Below are positions 10,781-21,160 of a DNA stretch of 64,000 nt, one piece after another. The stretch covers positions 3,162,001-3,226,000 of the forward strand of contig SPDT01000007.1 of assembly GCA_008477525.1 (NCBI GenBank), written 5' to 3'. The stretch comes from Hypomyces perniciosus. Lineage: Eukaryota; Ascomycota; Sordariomycetes; Hypocreales; Hypocreaceae. Every line of letters starts with the position of its first letter. Position 1 is the first letter of the stretch. Under the pieces are notes generated by a model that saw nothing but the letters and a program-made list of their open reading frames with translations, had not been told where the DNA came from and ran no database searches. Both the position numbers and the translations under genes were made by a program.

Positions 10781-12392
10781 CCGTTCACTTGCCTGCTGTC
10801 TGGGCAAGTAGAAACACCGGAAACAGCAAATATCAAGGCCGTGGGTTGACATGGAGGTTGTCAAGACAACTAAGCCCAGGCTGCCTTGCTTGACAGCGAT
10901 ACAACATCGTCGTACGGCTTGGTAGCTCAGGGGAGGCTTGGGTTACCTGGGATTGGCGCTGTCGCTTGTTTTTGCAACCAAAACATGGCTGCGTTCAATC
11001 CGATCCAAGACACTTTCATCTCCTTGAACGTGCAACTTTTGACGTGGCTCGCTAATCGTCGGGCTTGTCACTTGGTCAGTTGAAATCAAGGCACGGTGTA
11101 GCAGTTCAGTGAGCAAATCGTGAACATATGGCCTCAGTACGGTCAGACAGTTGGTATAGTGGCAACTGCATCTCGGCTAGCAAGTGGTAAATAGGTTACA
11201 AAGGGTTATCATGTATGGATGTGTTATAACAATGACTACGTTATATGCCAATGGTCTGGAAACATGGAGCAGAATGTGTGATGATTGAAAATGGGTGCCT
11301 TGCGCCTTACACCTAAGGACATACGTATCAAGTCAACGAACGGGCGCCATGCCATCTGGTATTCAAGGATCATAGCCAGCCAACACGAAAGCGTGTCCTT
11401 CGTATTCCTTGATGGGATAACGGGGTACCTCGTGTATCTTGGATGTAACGAGGACTCGGGTTCTTCTCCCTTCATCCTATATAGTATGTTGACGAAGCTC
11501 AGTCTTCTGGCGGGGCAACTCTCACCTTAGATGATGCAACGTAGCTCCTTTGCATACTCGTACGTGCCAGGAATAATTCATAATGCATATCTACTACGTC
11601 ACTTGCAACCCCAATGACAACATCAGTTGCATTGGAAGCAAGGTGCAATTGACCGGATAGGACTTGGTAACACTTTCGATACTACTACGAGGGAGAATTC
11701 CCTTTCGTTGCAAAATATGGCCACTAGGCCCCATGGCTAGCATCAGTACATTACAATGGCACCAGGAAGTTCTCGGGTGTAGACGACCCAGACTTTCTCA
11801 TCCTTGGGAAGCCGTAAAGGATATCAAGAACAAAAGTGGTCTCTTAGCTCTGTCTCTTGCAGTACGAAGTACCTAGGCAGGCAAGCAATTAGTTAGGTAC
11901 CTTGGTAGAATTATGCGACACACCAGTAGTTCCACCTTATTTCGTACAAACTCCATATCTGTTTAATCTGTTCCGTACTACAGGTCCTAATAGAATGGTT
12001 TGCTCCCTTCTGGGGTGGGGCCACTCCATCCGATTCTCGGCCAGCGCCTTTTTTCTTCTTATTTTCAATTAGTCAAAGTGCTCCGGGTGGCCCTCATCAA
12101 TGACTCCATCACTCATACTCCGTACTATTGCTATTGACACACACCTTTGGCGACATTGGTTACGAGGCACAGAGTATGATCACATGTGATTTGTTTCAGT
12201 CCAGCACCAGTTAATAGCAGTGGAAGCTCCCAGTTCTATTCTTCGCTTCCCAACACCAAAGTGAACAGTTGGATGATTCAGCATGTCCATTACCTCCACT
12301 AGTCTCGGGCCTGCCCTCTGCTAACAGGAACCACAGTCTCAACGAGTAATAGAATCAATCACAAACCGTCCACCGGCATTTCTGTTCCAATT
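10781..12392. other. Long intergenic region, EMG1 to cystathionine gamma-synthase
   Basis: There is no supported gene in 1.6 kb. ORFs of 65-81 codons at 10886, 11236 (-), 11285 and 11664 lack conserved motifs and look random. Motifs of the AAGTACCTAGGCAGG and TAGGTACCTTGG type occur at about 11865-11905. A tRNA-like string near 10918 (GGTAGCTCAGGGG) has no matching T arm or acceptor stem. Confidence 0.5.
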
Positions 12393-14393
12393 ATGTCCAC
12401 ATTTATGCTAGGCGAGTCAATACCCCCTGACACTGCTCATGTGAGTCAAGCTATTCCGCTTCCCTTGGTGGTGCTTAAGGACCCAGCGTCGTCTTGTGAG
12501 ATGCAATCTAACCGTTGACGTCTATGGCAAACACAGGCTGTCAGCGTATCGCTGCCTACCTGGCAGGCAAATGTTGGCTATGAGGAGGGCCAAGACTGGG
12601 TCCTTAGTCGCATGGTCACAGGTTACCCTCGGTGAGTCGAGGCCTCAACCCATCTCGTCCTCGTCCTCCACTGCTCGAGGTCGCCCAAGCTCATCCAAGT
12701 TGATAGCTTCTTCATTCATAAAAGCATCGATGCATTTGCTCAAGATTTCGCCACAGTCCTTGGCCATCCAGGCCAGAAGGTCATGCTATTTCCTACGGCT
12801 GGGGCTGCCAGGCGATGCCTCGACTTTATGCGCCAGCGTGCAGCCCCAGAAACCTCCGCTCACTTTGCTGTAACTGATCTCGCTCTGGACTCCTCCAAGG
12901 ACCTTTCCTCGTTGCTTAAGCAGTTATCACCGACCATATCCGGTGTGATTTTTCCACAGGAGGCTTTCCCGCTGGCAAAGCAGTACTGGCAGCACACTGG
13001 CGACGGTATCTCGAGCCGGCGCGCTGAGTTTTGTCATAGCCTCTTCAAACAGGGCTTACTCGCTCCGATCACCGGAAAGCAGCCTCTTTGTAAAGCTACC
13101 CCTAAGCCCTTTCGTGGCCCTAAGCGGTACCTGCGGCCTGAATCCATTGGTGGCAGCAACGGCACCCAAGCTGGGCCTGGTCCCAAAGCTTCTTCATCCA
13201 TTGAGGGCTCTGAAGAGTCCCGCGAGAGTTCCCGCTTCTTGGAGGAGCGCTTCGGCCGCAATCTAGACCTATCCCTGGTAGAACGGGCAAAATCGGCCAT
13301 CCGCCGACGAATTGCCGGGTCTCTTGTTGTCGACATTGATCTAAGCAATGGATCATCGCCGTCTCAAACGACTGCCGATTCCAATAGCCGGGGAATAGAT
13401 GCCCTTAGCGAGGATCATGTGTATCTATTCCCTGCGGGCATGAATGCCATATTCAGCGCACACCGTGCTCTTCTGGCTGCTCTGGGCCCCCGTGAAAGCA
13501 TCAATTTCGGCTTCCCCTACGTCGACACGCTGAAAATCCTCCAAAAGTTCGGGCCTGGGTGCGTGTTCTATGGTCATGCGTCAGAAGCGGACCTGGATGA
13601 CCTTGAGGGGCTCTTAAGGGGCGGGCGGCGATTCCTCGCGCTTTTCTGTGAATTTCCCGGAAACCCGCTCCTCGCATGTCCCAACCTGAAACGCATTCGC
13701 AGGTTGGCAGATGAGTTTGACTTTGCTGTCGTCATCGACGAAACAATAGGTACTTTTGCGAATATCAACGTTCTCCAACTTGCCGACGTCGTTGTTAGCA
13801 GCCTGACTAAAATTTTCTCCGGGGATTCCAACGTCATGGGCGGATGCGCGGTTCTGAATCCCGAAAGTAAATATTACGACTCGCTCCAGCGGGTTATAGA
13901 GGAAGAGATTTACGAGGACACGTATTGGCCTGAGGACGTCGTCTTTATGGAGAGGAACAGCCGGGATTTCTCCACCAGGGTGAAGCGCATTAACGCCAAC
14001 GCTGAGGCAATCTGCAATATTTTGCATGGCCATGCTCTCGTCAAAAGTCTATACTATCCCAAGCACAACCCTTCAAGGCCCAACTATGAATTGTGTCGTC
14101 GTCCTGGCGGCGGCTACGGCGGCCTACTCTCTGTCGTGTTTACACATGAGCAGCATGCCCAGGCTTTCTATGACAGTCTTGAAACTGCTAAGGGGCCTAG
14201 CCTGGGCACCAACTTCACGCTCTGCTCGCCCTACGTCCTGCTGGCGCATTATCAAGAGCTACCATGGGCAGCACAGTTTGGCATAGATGCACATCTTGTA
14301 CGTGTCAGCGTGGGTCTGGAGGAGACGGAAGAACTTGAGAAGACGTTCCGAAAAGCCCTAGAGGCAGCAGAAGCAGCACCAGTAGTAGTGTGA
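12393..14393 (+). CDS. STR2: Cystathionine gamma-synthase (PLP enzyme)
   Basis: It joins an activated homoserine ester with cysteine to make cystathionine, the transsulfuration step toward methionine. Exons are 12393..12440, 12537..12631 and 12707..14393, giving 609 residues. Splicing builds [20 protein letters not shown] and then [17 protein letters not shown], the conserved fungal N-terminus. The PLP domain follows: [57 protein letters not shown] and [10 protein letters not shown]. The Schiff-base lysine is in [19 protein letters not shown], about residue 416. The C-terminal part ([37 protein letters not shown]) matches the Cys/Met metabolism PLP fold. Residues about 165-215 form a low-complexity insert. 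Intron 1 begins GTGAGTCA, so a Gcn4/Cpc1-type TGAGTCA overlaps the donor. Yeast calls this gene STR2, Neurospora met-7. Confidence 0.92.
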
Positions 14394-14796
14394 CGACGAC
14401 CACTTGGTCAGTAAAGTTGGGATGTGGGCTCACCTTTAAAGGCCCGGACAGTGTACCAAGTCGTGCCAATAAATAAACCCGCCATAGGCGCCACTTATGC
14501 TATAAAAGGATGCACAATATCGTAGCCATTATATTTGGTTGATGATCCCCCACCAAACATGCCTCTATGTCCAGGTCAGCCAAGTAGTAATTCTTGAGGG
14601 TTATTAGGCATGCGTTTGGGGTTTATATGAAAGAATGAGCTCCAGTCACGCCAAGCAGTGTACACCACTGCATTTTGTCCCTGATACTTTAGATCGGAGG
14701 GATAAACGAGTATCCCGCAGCCAACATGTCCATGAATGGTCCACAAGGATGTGCTCTTACAAAATGTCTATGGGCTCCTCGGCTCTCTTGTCCTTC
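14394..14796. other. Convergent 3' region
   Basis: These 403 bases lie between the ends of the cystathionine gamma-synthase (+) and SPX-RING (-) genes. An AATAAA-type signal is visible at about 14470. I see no gene. Confidence 0.5.
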
Positions 14797-16500
14797 TCAC
14801 ATCATAACACATTCGTGGTGAGTGTAGTCAGGACCGAAATCCTCTATCCCACGCTCAATTTCATTTGCACGCTGCTTTTCCTTGACTTCTTTCGCAAAAT
14901 ACTTTCTCATAAATTTCTCCAGCTCATGGTCGAGATTTTCTGCCAGCGGTTGGTTGGTGTTGATTCTGAACTTGGTGTTGACGAGAGTCTACTCACCTGC
15001 CGAAGCTTTCATGACCACATCGGCTCTACACAATGGGCAATGCTTCTCATGTCGGCGCTGGATCTTGATGACACAGCGTATACAGAAGATATGCTGGCAA
15101 TCCAAGCGAATAGGCCGGTATGCGACTGAATAGCACACGGGACACAGATAGTCGTTAAGCTGGGGCACCACCGAGACCAACTCCTGTGACATTCGAGCAC
15201 ATATGTCCTTGGCGACATGGCCAGATAGGAGTCTCCTGGAGTTGATTGCAGTTGGGAAGACTTGCGAGACGCCTAGAGATGTTCGTTTGTCGAATTCTAA
15301 ACACACTGTTAGCTAACGCCAGGGCGATGGGGTATACGGGCTCTTGCTCTTCAATATTTTCGAGACAGCGAGCTTGTTGAGCTCTTGGAATTGGAGACAT
15401 TTCAGAAGACTGAGATTCAGTCTAAGAAACCTCGAGAAAGCCAGTCGACTTTCCGGGAGCTTAAATGTGGTGGCTAGATGCTGCTTCTCGACTTCATTTT
15501 GGAACCACTGAAGCTGTTTGAGAGCTTTCTGACTGGAACGAGCCCCGTGATCACGCTCGTGAGTTGCGAAGAATACTTCGGCGTCCAAGTACAACTCGAA
15601 TATGTGCCTCCAGCGGCCCAAGTCACTTTTCGAGAATCGACTTGGTCGTGATACTTGGGACACCTCTTTCCCAAGTTCCACTATTTCCTCTGTCATATTC
15701 TTTTGTTCCTCGGCTTGCAGAGCATCCAGGTTATTTACGTCACTCTGAAGCATGACAAAGAATTCCCCATCAAATACCAGTGGCACTTCAACCGTCTCAT
15801 AGCTGCCCCAATCGATGACACCTTGTCCCGTAGCACTAGCAGCGCATCTTACGCCATGGCTCGCCTTGGCGCATTGGATATCTGTGGGTTCAGCCTGGGG
15901 TTCTATGTGAATCACTGGGTGCTCTTGGGTAAGCTCTGCTGCGACCTTCTCAAAGAAGCGACGCGACGTTGGGGTGAGGGAAGCATCGACAGCAACACCG
16001 TCCTCGAGATGGACATACAAAGTAAGTTTTGGTTGAAAGAGATTCGAGTCGGATGAGGCTGATAAGATACCGTAGATCAGTAACCATTCTAGGAGGCCTA
16101 TCTTACCATCGCAAGTGTTTTTCATAGCAAGGGGCAGATAAACCCAAGAAGTCATCACATACTGTTGAGTTTATACTGGAGAGTGACGGGCGACTCGATA
16201 TTTGGGTTGAGGAGCGCCCGTAGGGTCTCGGGATCAAGGCCCAGATTCCGGAGCTCTTGCTGGACTTTCTTCAGACATTTTTTTAGTTGGCCGTAGGGGA
16301 TCGCTTGATCGACCCAATGGCCGGGGAAGCCTGAGAGAAGTGTAAGTGACTGCTGGGTAAGGTACGAAGTGCAAGGCTGAAGGGTGAAGGTGGGTAGGGT
16401 AGGGTGCACGTATGCTATCAGCCAGCCACGCAACCGTGCATGGGATAGCGTTTGTACCTTGACTGGCCAGAGATGCCTTGAAATCATGAGCGAACTTCAT
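14797..16500 (-). CDS. SPX-RING E3 ubiquitin ligase (RING-14 / NLA-like)
   Basis: The protein pairs an inositol-pyrophosphate-sensing SPX domain with a RING finger, like plant NLA. In fungi it is a probable phosphate-responsive ubiquitin ligase. Exons are 16500..16458, 16330..16163, 16058..15348, 15296..14997 and 14939..14797, giving 454 residues. SPX elements: MKFAHDFKASL at the start, then IPYGQLKKCLKKVQQEL, then HRARS-type helices ending LNLSLLKCLQFQELNKLAVS. The RING is C3HC4: CPVC, then CQHIFCIRC, then CPLC (about residues 360-400). The C-terminus, KEVKEKQRANEIERGIED, is conserved in the family. The intron 15297..15347 uses a GC donor (A|GCAAGA); only this joint yields the ILKKFDKRTSLG frame. 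It also has a good GCTAAC branch site. Phosphate sensing is family knowledge. Confidence 0.88.
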
Positions 16501-16724
16501 AGCAACAGTTCTTTATTGCGTGACGGAAGAGAACTAATATCATGAGAAGATCCCACAGGAGGAAATGCAGCCTTTACAGGTAGTACTAAAATATTTTAGC
16601 CTGTAGTTCCTACCTGTATATACATGTACTACGGCACCACTTTATTACCAGTAATTAAGACCATTAGTACTTCGCACTTCGTACTACTTGGTAGTAGTCG
16701 TACCCACTATTAAGTACCCGTAAG
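16501..16724. other. Promoter side of the SPX-RING gene
   Basis: This is non-coding and holds several TACTTCGCACTTCGTACTAC and GGTAGTACT motifs around 16575-16700. The MITE-like element starts just to the right. Confidence 0.45.
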
Positions 16725-16822
16725 CTTGAGACGGGAAAGTCGGACAGAAAAAGACAGGATAGGCATAAAACTCTGGGACACCTGTTTTCTTTATATCCGA
16801 TATTAATAAAATTAGTCAATAA

Positions 16823-16980
16823 ATATAAATATATTTATTATTATATAAATATATTTATTATTATATAAATATATTTATTATTATATAAAGATATTTATTA
16901 TTATATAAAGATATTTATTATTATATAAAGATATTTATTATTATATAAAGATATTTATTATTATATAAAGATATTAATTA
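16823..16980. repeat. Minisatellite, 20-bp unit, about 7.5 copies
   Basis: The unit ATATTTATTATTATATAAA followed by T or G repeats head to tail with almost no variation. The first three copies end in T and the later ones in G. Such homogeneity suggests recent slippage expansion. It lies inside the 16731-17214 element. Confidence 0.92.
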
Positions 16981-17180
16981 CCAGATTTGAAATTATATAT
17001 TTTTTTCTTTAATTAGTTATATCTTTATCTCTGTTTTATTGAACAGTAAAGAGAAAATTGAAAACCCAGAAAAGTAGTGGTGGTCCTCTCAAGTATCTTT
17101 GTACTTAATTTTATATACAAAGGTACTTAAAAAGTCAACTGTCCCCCCGACTTTCTTGCCAGTCCCAGCTTTCTCTGCCC

Positions 17181-17203
17181 GACTAAGGCTGTGGGCCTTA
17201 GTC
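17181..17203. repeat. Perfect 9-bp hairpin in the right TIR of the element
   Basis: GACTAAGGC, a 5-base loop (TGTGG), then GCCTTAGTC. It interrupts the right terminal repeat of the MITE-like element exactly after GTCG and has no counterpart on the left side. Confidence 0.7.
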
Positions 17204-17220
17204 GACTTTCCCCCCTTGAG

Positions 17221-17616
17221 CCTACAGGTTTTTTTTTTTTTTTTTAAAAAAACCTGGTGCTCCCTACCTAGATAGGTGCACCTAAGGCATAAATCTTGCT
17301 ATCCATAGTAACCCGTAATAAATATACCTTAGATGGTATTATTGACGCCTAATACTGCGTACTCCGTGGTAGATCGAGTACTTATGTGGATAGGTATAAA
17401 GTATCAATTTATACCATGGAGTTTTGAGGCTTTGGAACTCTGGTCAAAGGAGATTGGTCATTGATCGCTTGCCAGCCTACCGTACATGGTATGCTTAAGG
17501 AAAACTAAACTTAATAAAAAGTTTTTTCTCATTAACATTTTTGTCACCTTAAAAGTGACAGTCTTTATCGAAGGGGAAGAATAGAGTACGCTTGCCTATT
17601 CGTGAAACCGCTCATC
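17221..17616. other. JJJ1 upstream region with T17A7 foldback
   Basis: At 17225-17257 the string CAGG, then 17 T, 7 A and CCTG forms a small inverted repeat. The rest holds one TACTCCGTGG-type motif at 17350 and the presumed JJJ1 promoter. No gene is seen. Confidence 0.5.
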
Positions 17617-19388
17617 ATGGGAGCTCAACAGTCTTCAGCCGACGATCCTCGAAAGGACATAACTGGTGGAAGCACCAAGACATGCTATTATGAGCTCCTT
17701 GGTGTTGAACGCCTCGCCACTGACGACGAGTAAGTGGCATCAATACTCACATATGTTTACAATACGTATGATGTCCGCGTAAATTCCTGACTCCTCTAGG
17801 ATCAAGAAGGCCTATCGGCGAAAAGCACTTGAACTGCACCCGGATCGCAATATCAACGATGTCGAAACAGCCACGAAAAAGTTTGCAGAAGTCCAAGCAG
17901 CCTACGACGTTATTTCTGATCCCCAGGAAAGAGCTTGGTACGACTCTCACCGCGATACTATTCTGAGTGGTCGGGACTGTTCCAGTGAGGGTGTCGAGCC
18001 CACAACCTTTCGCAATGTCCGTCTCACGACCACCGAAGAGATATTAAGCCTCATTCGCAAGTTCAATGCCACGATACTCTTCAATGATGAGCCCACGGGC
18101 TTCTTTGGGATCTCCAGGGAGACGTTTGAGCATCTGGCTCTCGAAGAGGAAGCGGCCGCTGATTTCGAAAACATCGACTATCCAGGCTTTCCGACATTTG
18201 GCTCTTCAAATGATAACTATGAGACCGTAGTGAGAGCATTTTATAACGCATGGACTGGCTTCACCACCAAGAAGTCTTTTTCGTGGAAAGACAAGTACCG
18301 TCTCGCGGATGCTCCTGATCGTCGAGTTCGACGGTTGATGGAAAAGGAAAACAAGAAGATTCGGGATGATGCTGCTCGAGAATTTAACGATGCTGTTAGA
18401 TTTCTTGTTTCCTTTGTTCGCAAGCGGGATCCTCGTTACCTTCCCAATATGCAGACTGATGCCGACAGGCAAAAGTCACTCCGTGACGCTGCGGCTGCCC
18501 AAGCTGCACGATCCCGAGCCGCAAATCGAGAAAAGTATAACTCGTATGAGATTCCGGCGTGGGCACGCTCTAGGGAAGATGACTCGGAGCAGGATCAATT
18601 CTCCAAGTCGGAAGAGGAGTCGGAGGTTGAGATTCTTGAGTGCGTGGTCTGTAACAAAACCTTCAAAAGTGACAAGCAGCTCGAGGCACACGAGCGTAGC
18701 AAGAAGCACGTCAAGGCTCTCCAGCAGCTCCGCCATCAAATGAGGAAGGAGGGTGTCGATTTTGACCTAGACATTGTGACCCCAGACTCTGCTGGGGAGC
18801 AAGCCGAAGAACATTGTGAGGATGTTACAACATCACCGTCCAAAGGGCGCCAGATGGAGAGTCAAGGAGGCACAACGCCAATCCAAACAAGAACCACTCC
18901 CTACAACGGAATACCCGGGGGCTCCAAGGGAACTCAAGCGGAACGAGGAGATTCCGTTGGTGGTTCTTGGGAGGGGAGCGATGGAGAAGAATATGCGCCG
19001 AGAAGCGTCGTGGAGATTCAGTTATCCTCCAGGGTTGCAGGGGAATCGGCCATCGAATATGGGCCCTTTGATGGCGCGGACGATCTACTCAACACAACAC
19101 AAGGACTATCTATTGGAGATTCAGGGCCACAAGTGAAGGTTGGCAAGGCCAAGGCGAAGAGGCAGAAAAAGGCTGCTCTTCAGGCGATGGATGGCGAGGT
19201 ATGGCCAAGTCGCGAAAAAGTATAATTCAACATCGTGTACTAACTGGTGGTAGAAGGATCATCGGTGCTCTGTCTGTGGAACTGCATTTGCATCCAGGAC
19301 GAAGTTGTTTACTCACATCCGGGAGGAAGATCATGCCGCACATATTCCCAAGAGTGGTGTCAGCGTCGACAGAAAGAAGAAGAGATAA
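17617..19388 (+). CDS. JJJ1: J-domain co-chaperone Jjj1 (60S biogenesis)
   Basis: Jjj1 works with an Hsp70 on late cytoplasmic pre-60S particles, where it helps release Arx1. Exons are 17617..17729, 17800..19198 and 19254..19388, giving 548 residues, near the yeast length. The J domain spans about residues 22-90: [16 protein letters not shown], then [17 protein letters not shown] with the catalytic HPD, after the first splice. The middle has the Jjj1-type [19 protein letters not shown] block. Two C2H2 fingers are present: [20 protein letters not shown] with SKKHV, and [20 protein letters not shown] with a later His, carried mostly on exon 3. The last intron (55 bp) has a TACTAAC branch site. 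Between the fingers is an acidic, Lys-rich region. The gene ends DRKKKR, a basic tail. It converges on ATG4. Confidence 0.94.
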
Positions 19389-19586
19389 CCACACCAACTT
19401 TGTGGCATCGTTGTGGGTTCAGTCTTGCCACATGTCGCTCATATTCACACCAATCGAGGATAATGTGAATGGCGAAATATTTACCCCTGACGGTGCATTT
19501 AACATTATCTACCCAAACGCCACTCCCTATCGGGGACCTTTATTGCCAACCCCCCCCCAGCTTTGGTTAGCTAATTGGTGATCTAA

Positions 19587-21160
19587 TTACGTCGCCAGTA
19601 CTGTATCGCCATCATCGTCACTCAACGGCTCAACTTCATCAATCGCACTCTCTCTGCCCTCACCAGCACCATGGAGCATGGGATCATGATCTGCTACATG
19701 AATAATGGCCTTCCCCTGGACATGCTTCACACACCGTCGCCACTCGGTCCAGTCGTCCTCTGTTTGGATGAGGAACCCAATGAGCATACTAGGATCCATT
19801 TCTCGAACGTGGAGTCGACGCAACCGAGACGTGTGACACGAGTCGATCTCTCCATCTGTATATTCAGTTGGGTCTAGGCGATAAGGGATAGCTTTCCTGG
19901 TGTAGTGGGGGTCGAGGTAAAACAGGAAGTTGCCTTGGGCGCCAACGAAGTAGTGGGATGAAGAGGGACGGCCACTGCATGATGCATATATTAGTTTTCA
20001 CCTCGATCATGCCATGCGGATTGCCCAACGTACCCAGCAATGCCAACTGATTGCGGCATCTGGAGCGACGCAATGAGCGCTTCCCAGTAAACTGGTGTTA
20101 CTTTGTCAATACCTAGGCGTGTCCCCACCAAGATAAGTGTTGGGTGGAACTTTTCTCCATTCGGCTTTGCAATCTTCATAAAACTATCCTCGTAAACATC
20201 CTGGCCGTCGCCGGTTGAGTAGACCCGAAGGGAGGGTTCTTGCGAGTTTGTGAGGGCCCTGCGGTTCTCATGTCAGCCAGATGGGCTGTATCAGTTGCGA
20301 CGCTTAGGTTGAGAGTTCTACTTACTGGATGCAGCGGGCAGTAGCAGATGGACCAAACCACTCCCCTGGATATTTGCCACAGGCTGCAGAGCCGTGTCGG
20401 ACGAAGTTGTGGATTGAATATTGGGCTTTGGGATCGTCGGCAAATATGCTGATGAGTTGGCGCTCTTCCTGCTGAAGCTTACCTCGACGCCAATCTATTT
20501 TCAACAGTCAGCGATGGTCAAGGCAACCGTCCGAGATGGTAGGACGGATAAGGGGGCAAACGCACCTCTGCCTAGACGTAATATGCCCATGGTGTTGGCA
20601 AGAAGGCTCTGGCCGGAGCGTATCATGCAGCCCCAACCACTGTCAGATGAGAAGCCGGTCTGCTCTGCTACCAATTGGCTCTTTATCCTCATCGTCAGGG
20701 ACAGTGCGGAAGTAGCTCTGGGGTCACTGGATTTTGGTATTGGGTCGAAGTCAGATCTATATGACATCCAAAATCTGGAGGTGAAATCATCTAGAAAACC
20801 CGGTGGCCATCCTCCCTCTTGGTTCGGCTCGTCGTAAGCCAGTGAAGAAGAGAAACTACTCGGGTTTGATTCGGGCGGCGTTTCCGGCGCATTCACTGGG
20901 GGTGTCGGTATGGACTTGGTCTGTTCGTGTGCAGGCTGTGTATGAGTCGCTCTTGGGCCGAGTTGGGATGGATCTCTGACATCGCTCGTGTCGGCGTTCG
21001 CACCTCCGGCCTTGGGCCCTCTGGTATCACTCAACCTGTAGGAACAGCCCAAACACCATACCGGTTGGTCGGTGCTCGCATCATTGGAAGGCTCAGGGTC
21101 CCAGAAAATCTGTACAATTCGTCTGTATCTTCCAAAGTCGACGTTGGCCATAGACTCCAT
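19587..21160 (-). CDS. ATG4: Cysteine protease Atg4
   Basis: Atg4 trims the C-terminus of Atg8 to expose glycine and later delipidates Atg8-PE. Exons are 21160..20566, 20494..20326, 20258..20034 and 19974..19587, giving 458 residues. The catalytic cysteine lies in SDSGWGCMIRSGQSLLAN (Cys178). The Asp-Pro-His motif is in FFLYLDPHY-like sequence (FLFYLDPHYTRKAIPYR) after the third splice. Other conserved stretches: FADDPKAQYSIHNFVRHG, KYPGEWFGPSATARCIQ, PTLILVGTRLGIDKVTPVYW, SVGIAGGRPSSSHYFVG and REMDPSMLIGFLI. Residues 30-110 are a variable Pro/Ser-rich insert common in filamentous fungi. The tail is acidic (EVEPLSDDDGDTVLAT). All intron joints are fixed by the conserved blocks. ATG9 lies about 19 kb away on the same strand; nothing suggests a functional cluster. 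Confidence 0.95.

Larger units (their letters stand above)
16731..17214. mobile_element. MITE-like element with imperfect TIRs and CTTGAG flanks
   Basis: The left end is GGGAAAGTCGGACAGAAAAA (from 16733). The reverse complement of the right end, after skipping a 23-bp hairpin insert, reads GGGAAAGTCGGGCAGAGAAA; the similarity continues for about 32 bp. The element is flanked by CTTGAG at 16725-16730 and at 17215-17220, a possible 6-bp target duplication. Inside it are a 20-bp minisatellite and a CCCCCCGACTTTC repeat. No coding capacity is seen, and the superfamily is unknown. Most TIR differences are G/A or C/T, as RIP would give. Confidence 0.6.

Noticed and set aside
10918..10960. tRNA-like D-arm string GGTAGCTCAGGGG
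   Set aside because: No acceptor stem, anticodon arm or GGTTCGA-type T arm could be placed at proper spacing.
10886..11876. Several 65-81-codon ORFs between EMG1 and cystathionine gamma-synthase
   Set aside because: No motif, no introns fitting longer frames, both strands equally open; consistent with chance.
16823..16980. CRISPR-like regular repeats
   Set aside because: The units are contiguous with no unique spacers; this is a minisatellite in a eukaryotic genome.
1..21160. ATG9 and ATG4 as a functional autophagy cluster
   Set aside because: They are separated by about 19 kb and many unrelated housekeeping genes, so co-location is likely chance.
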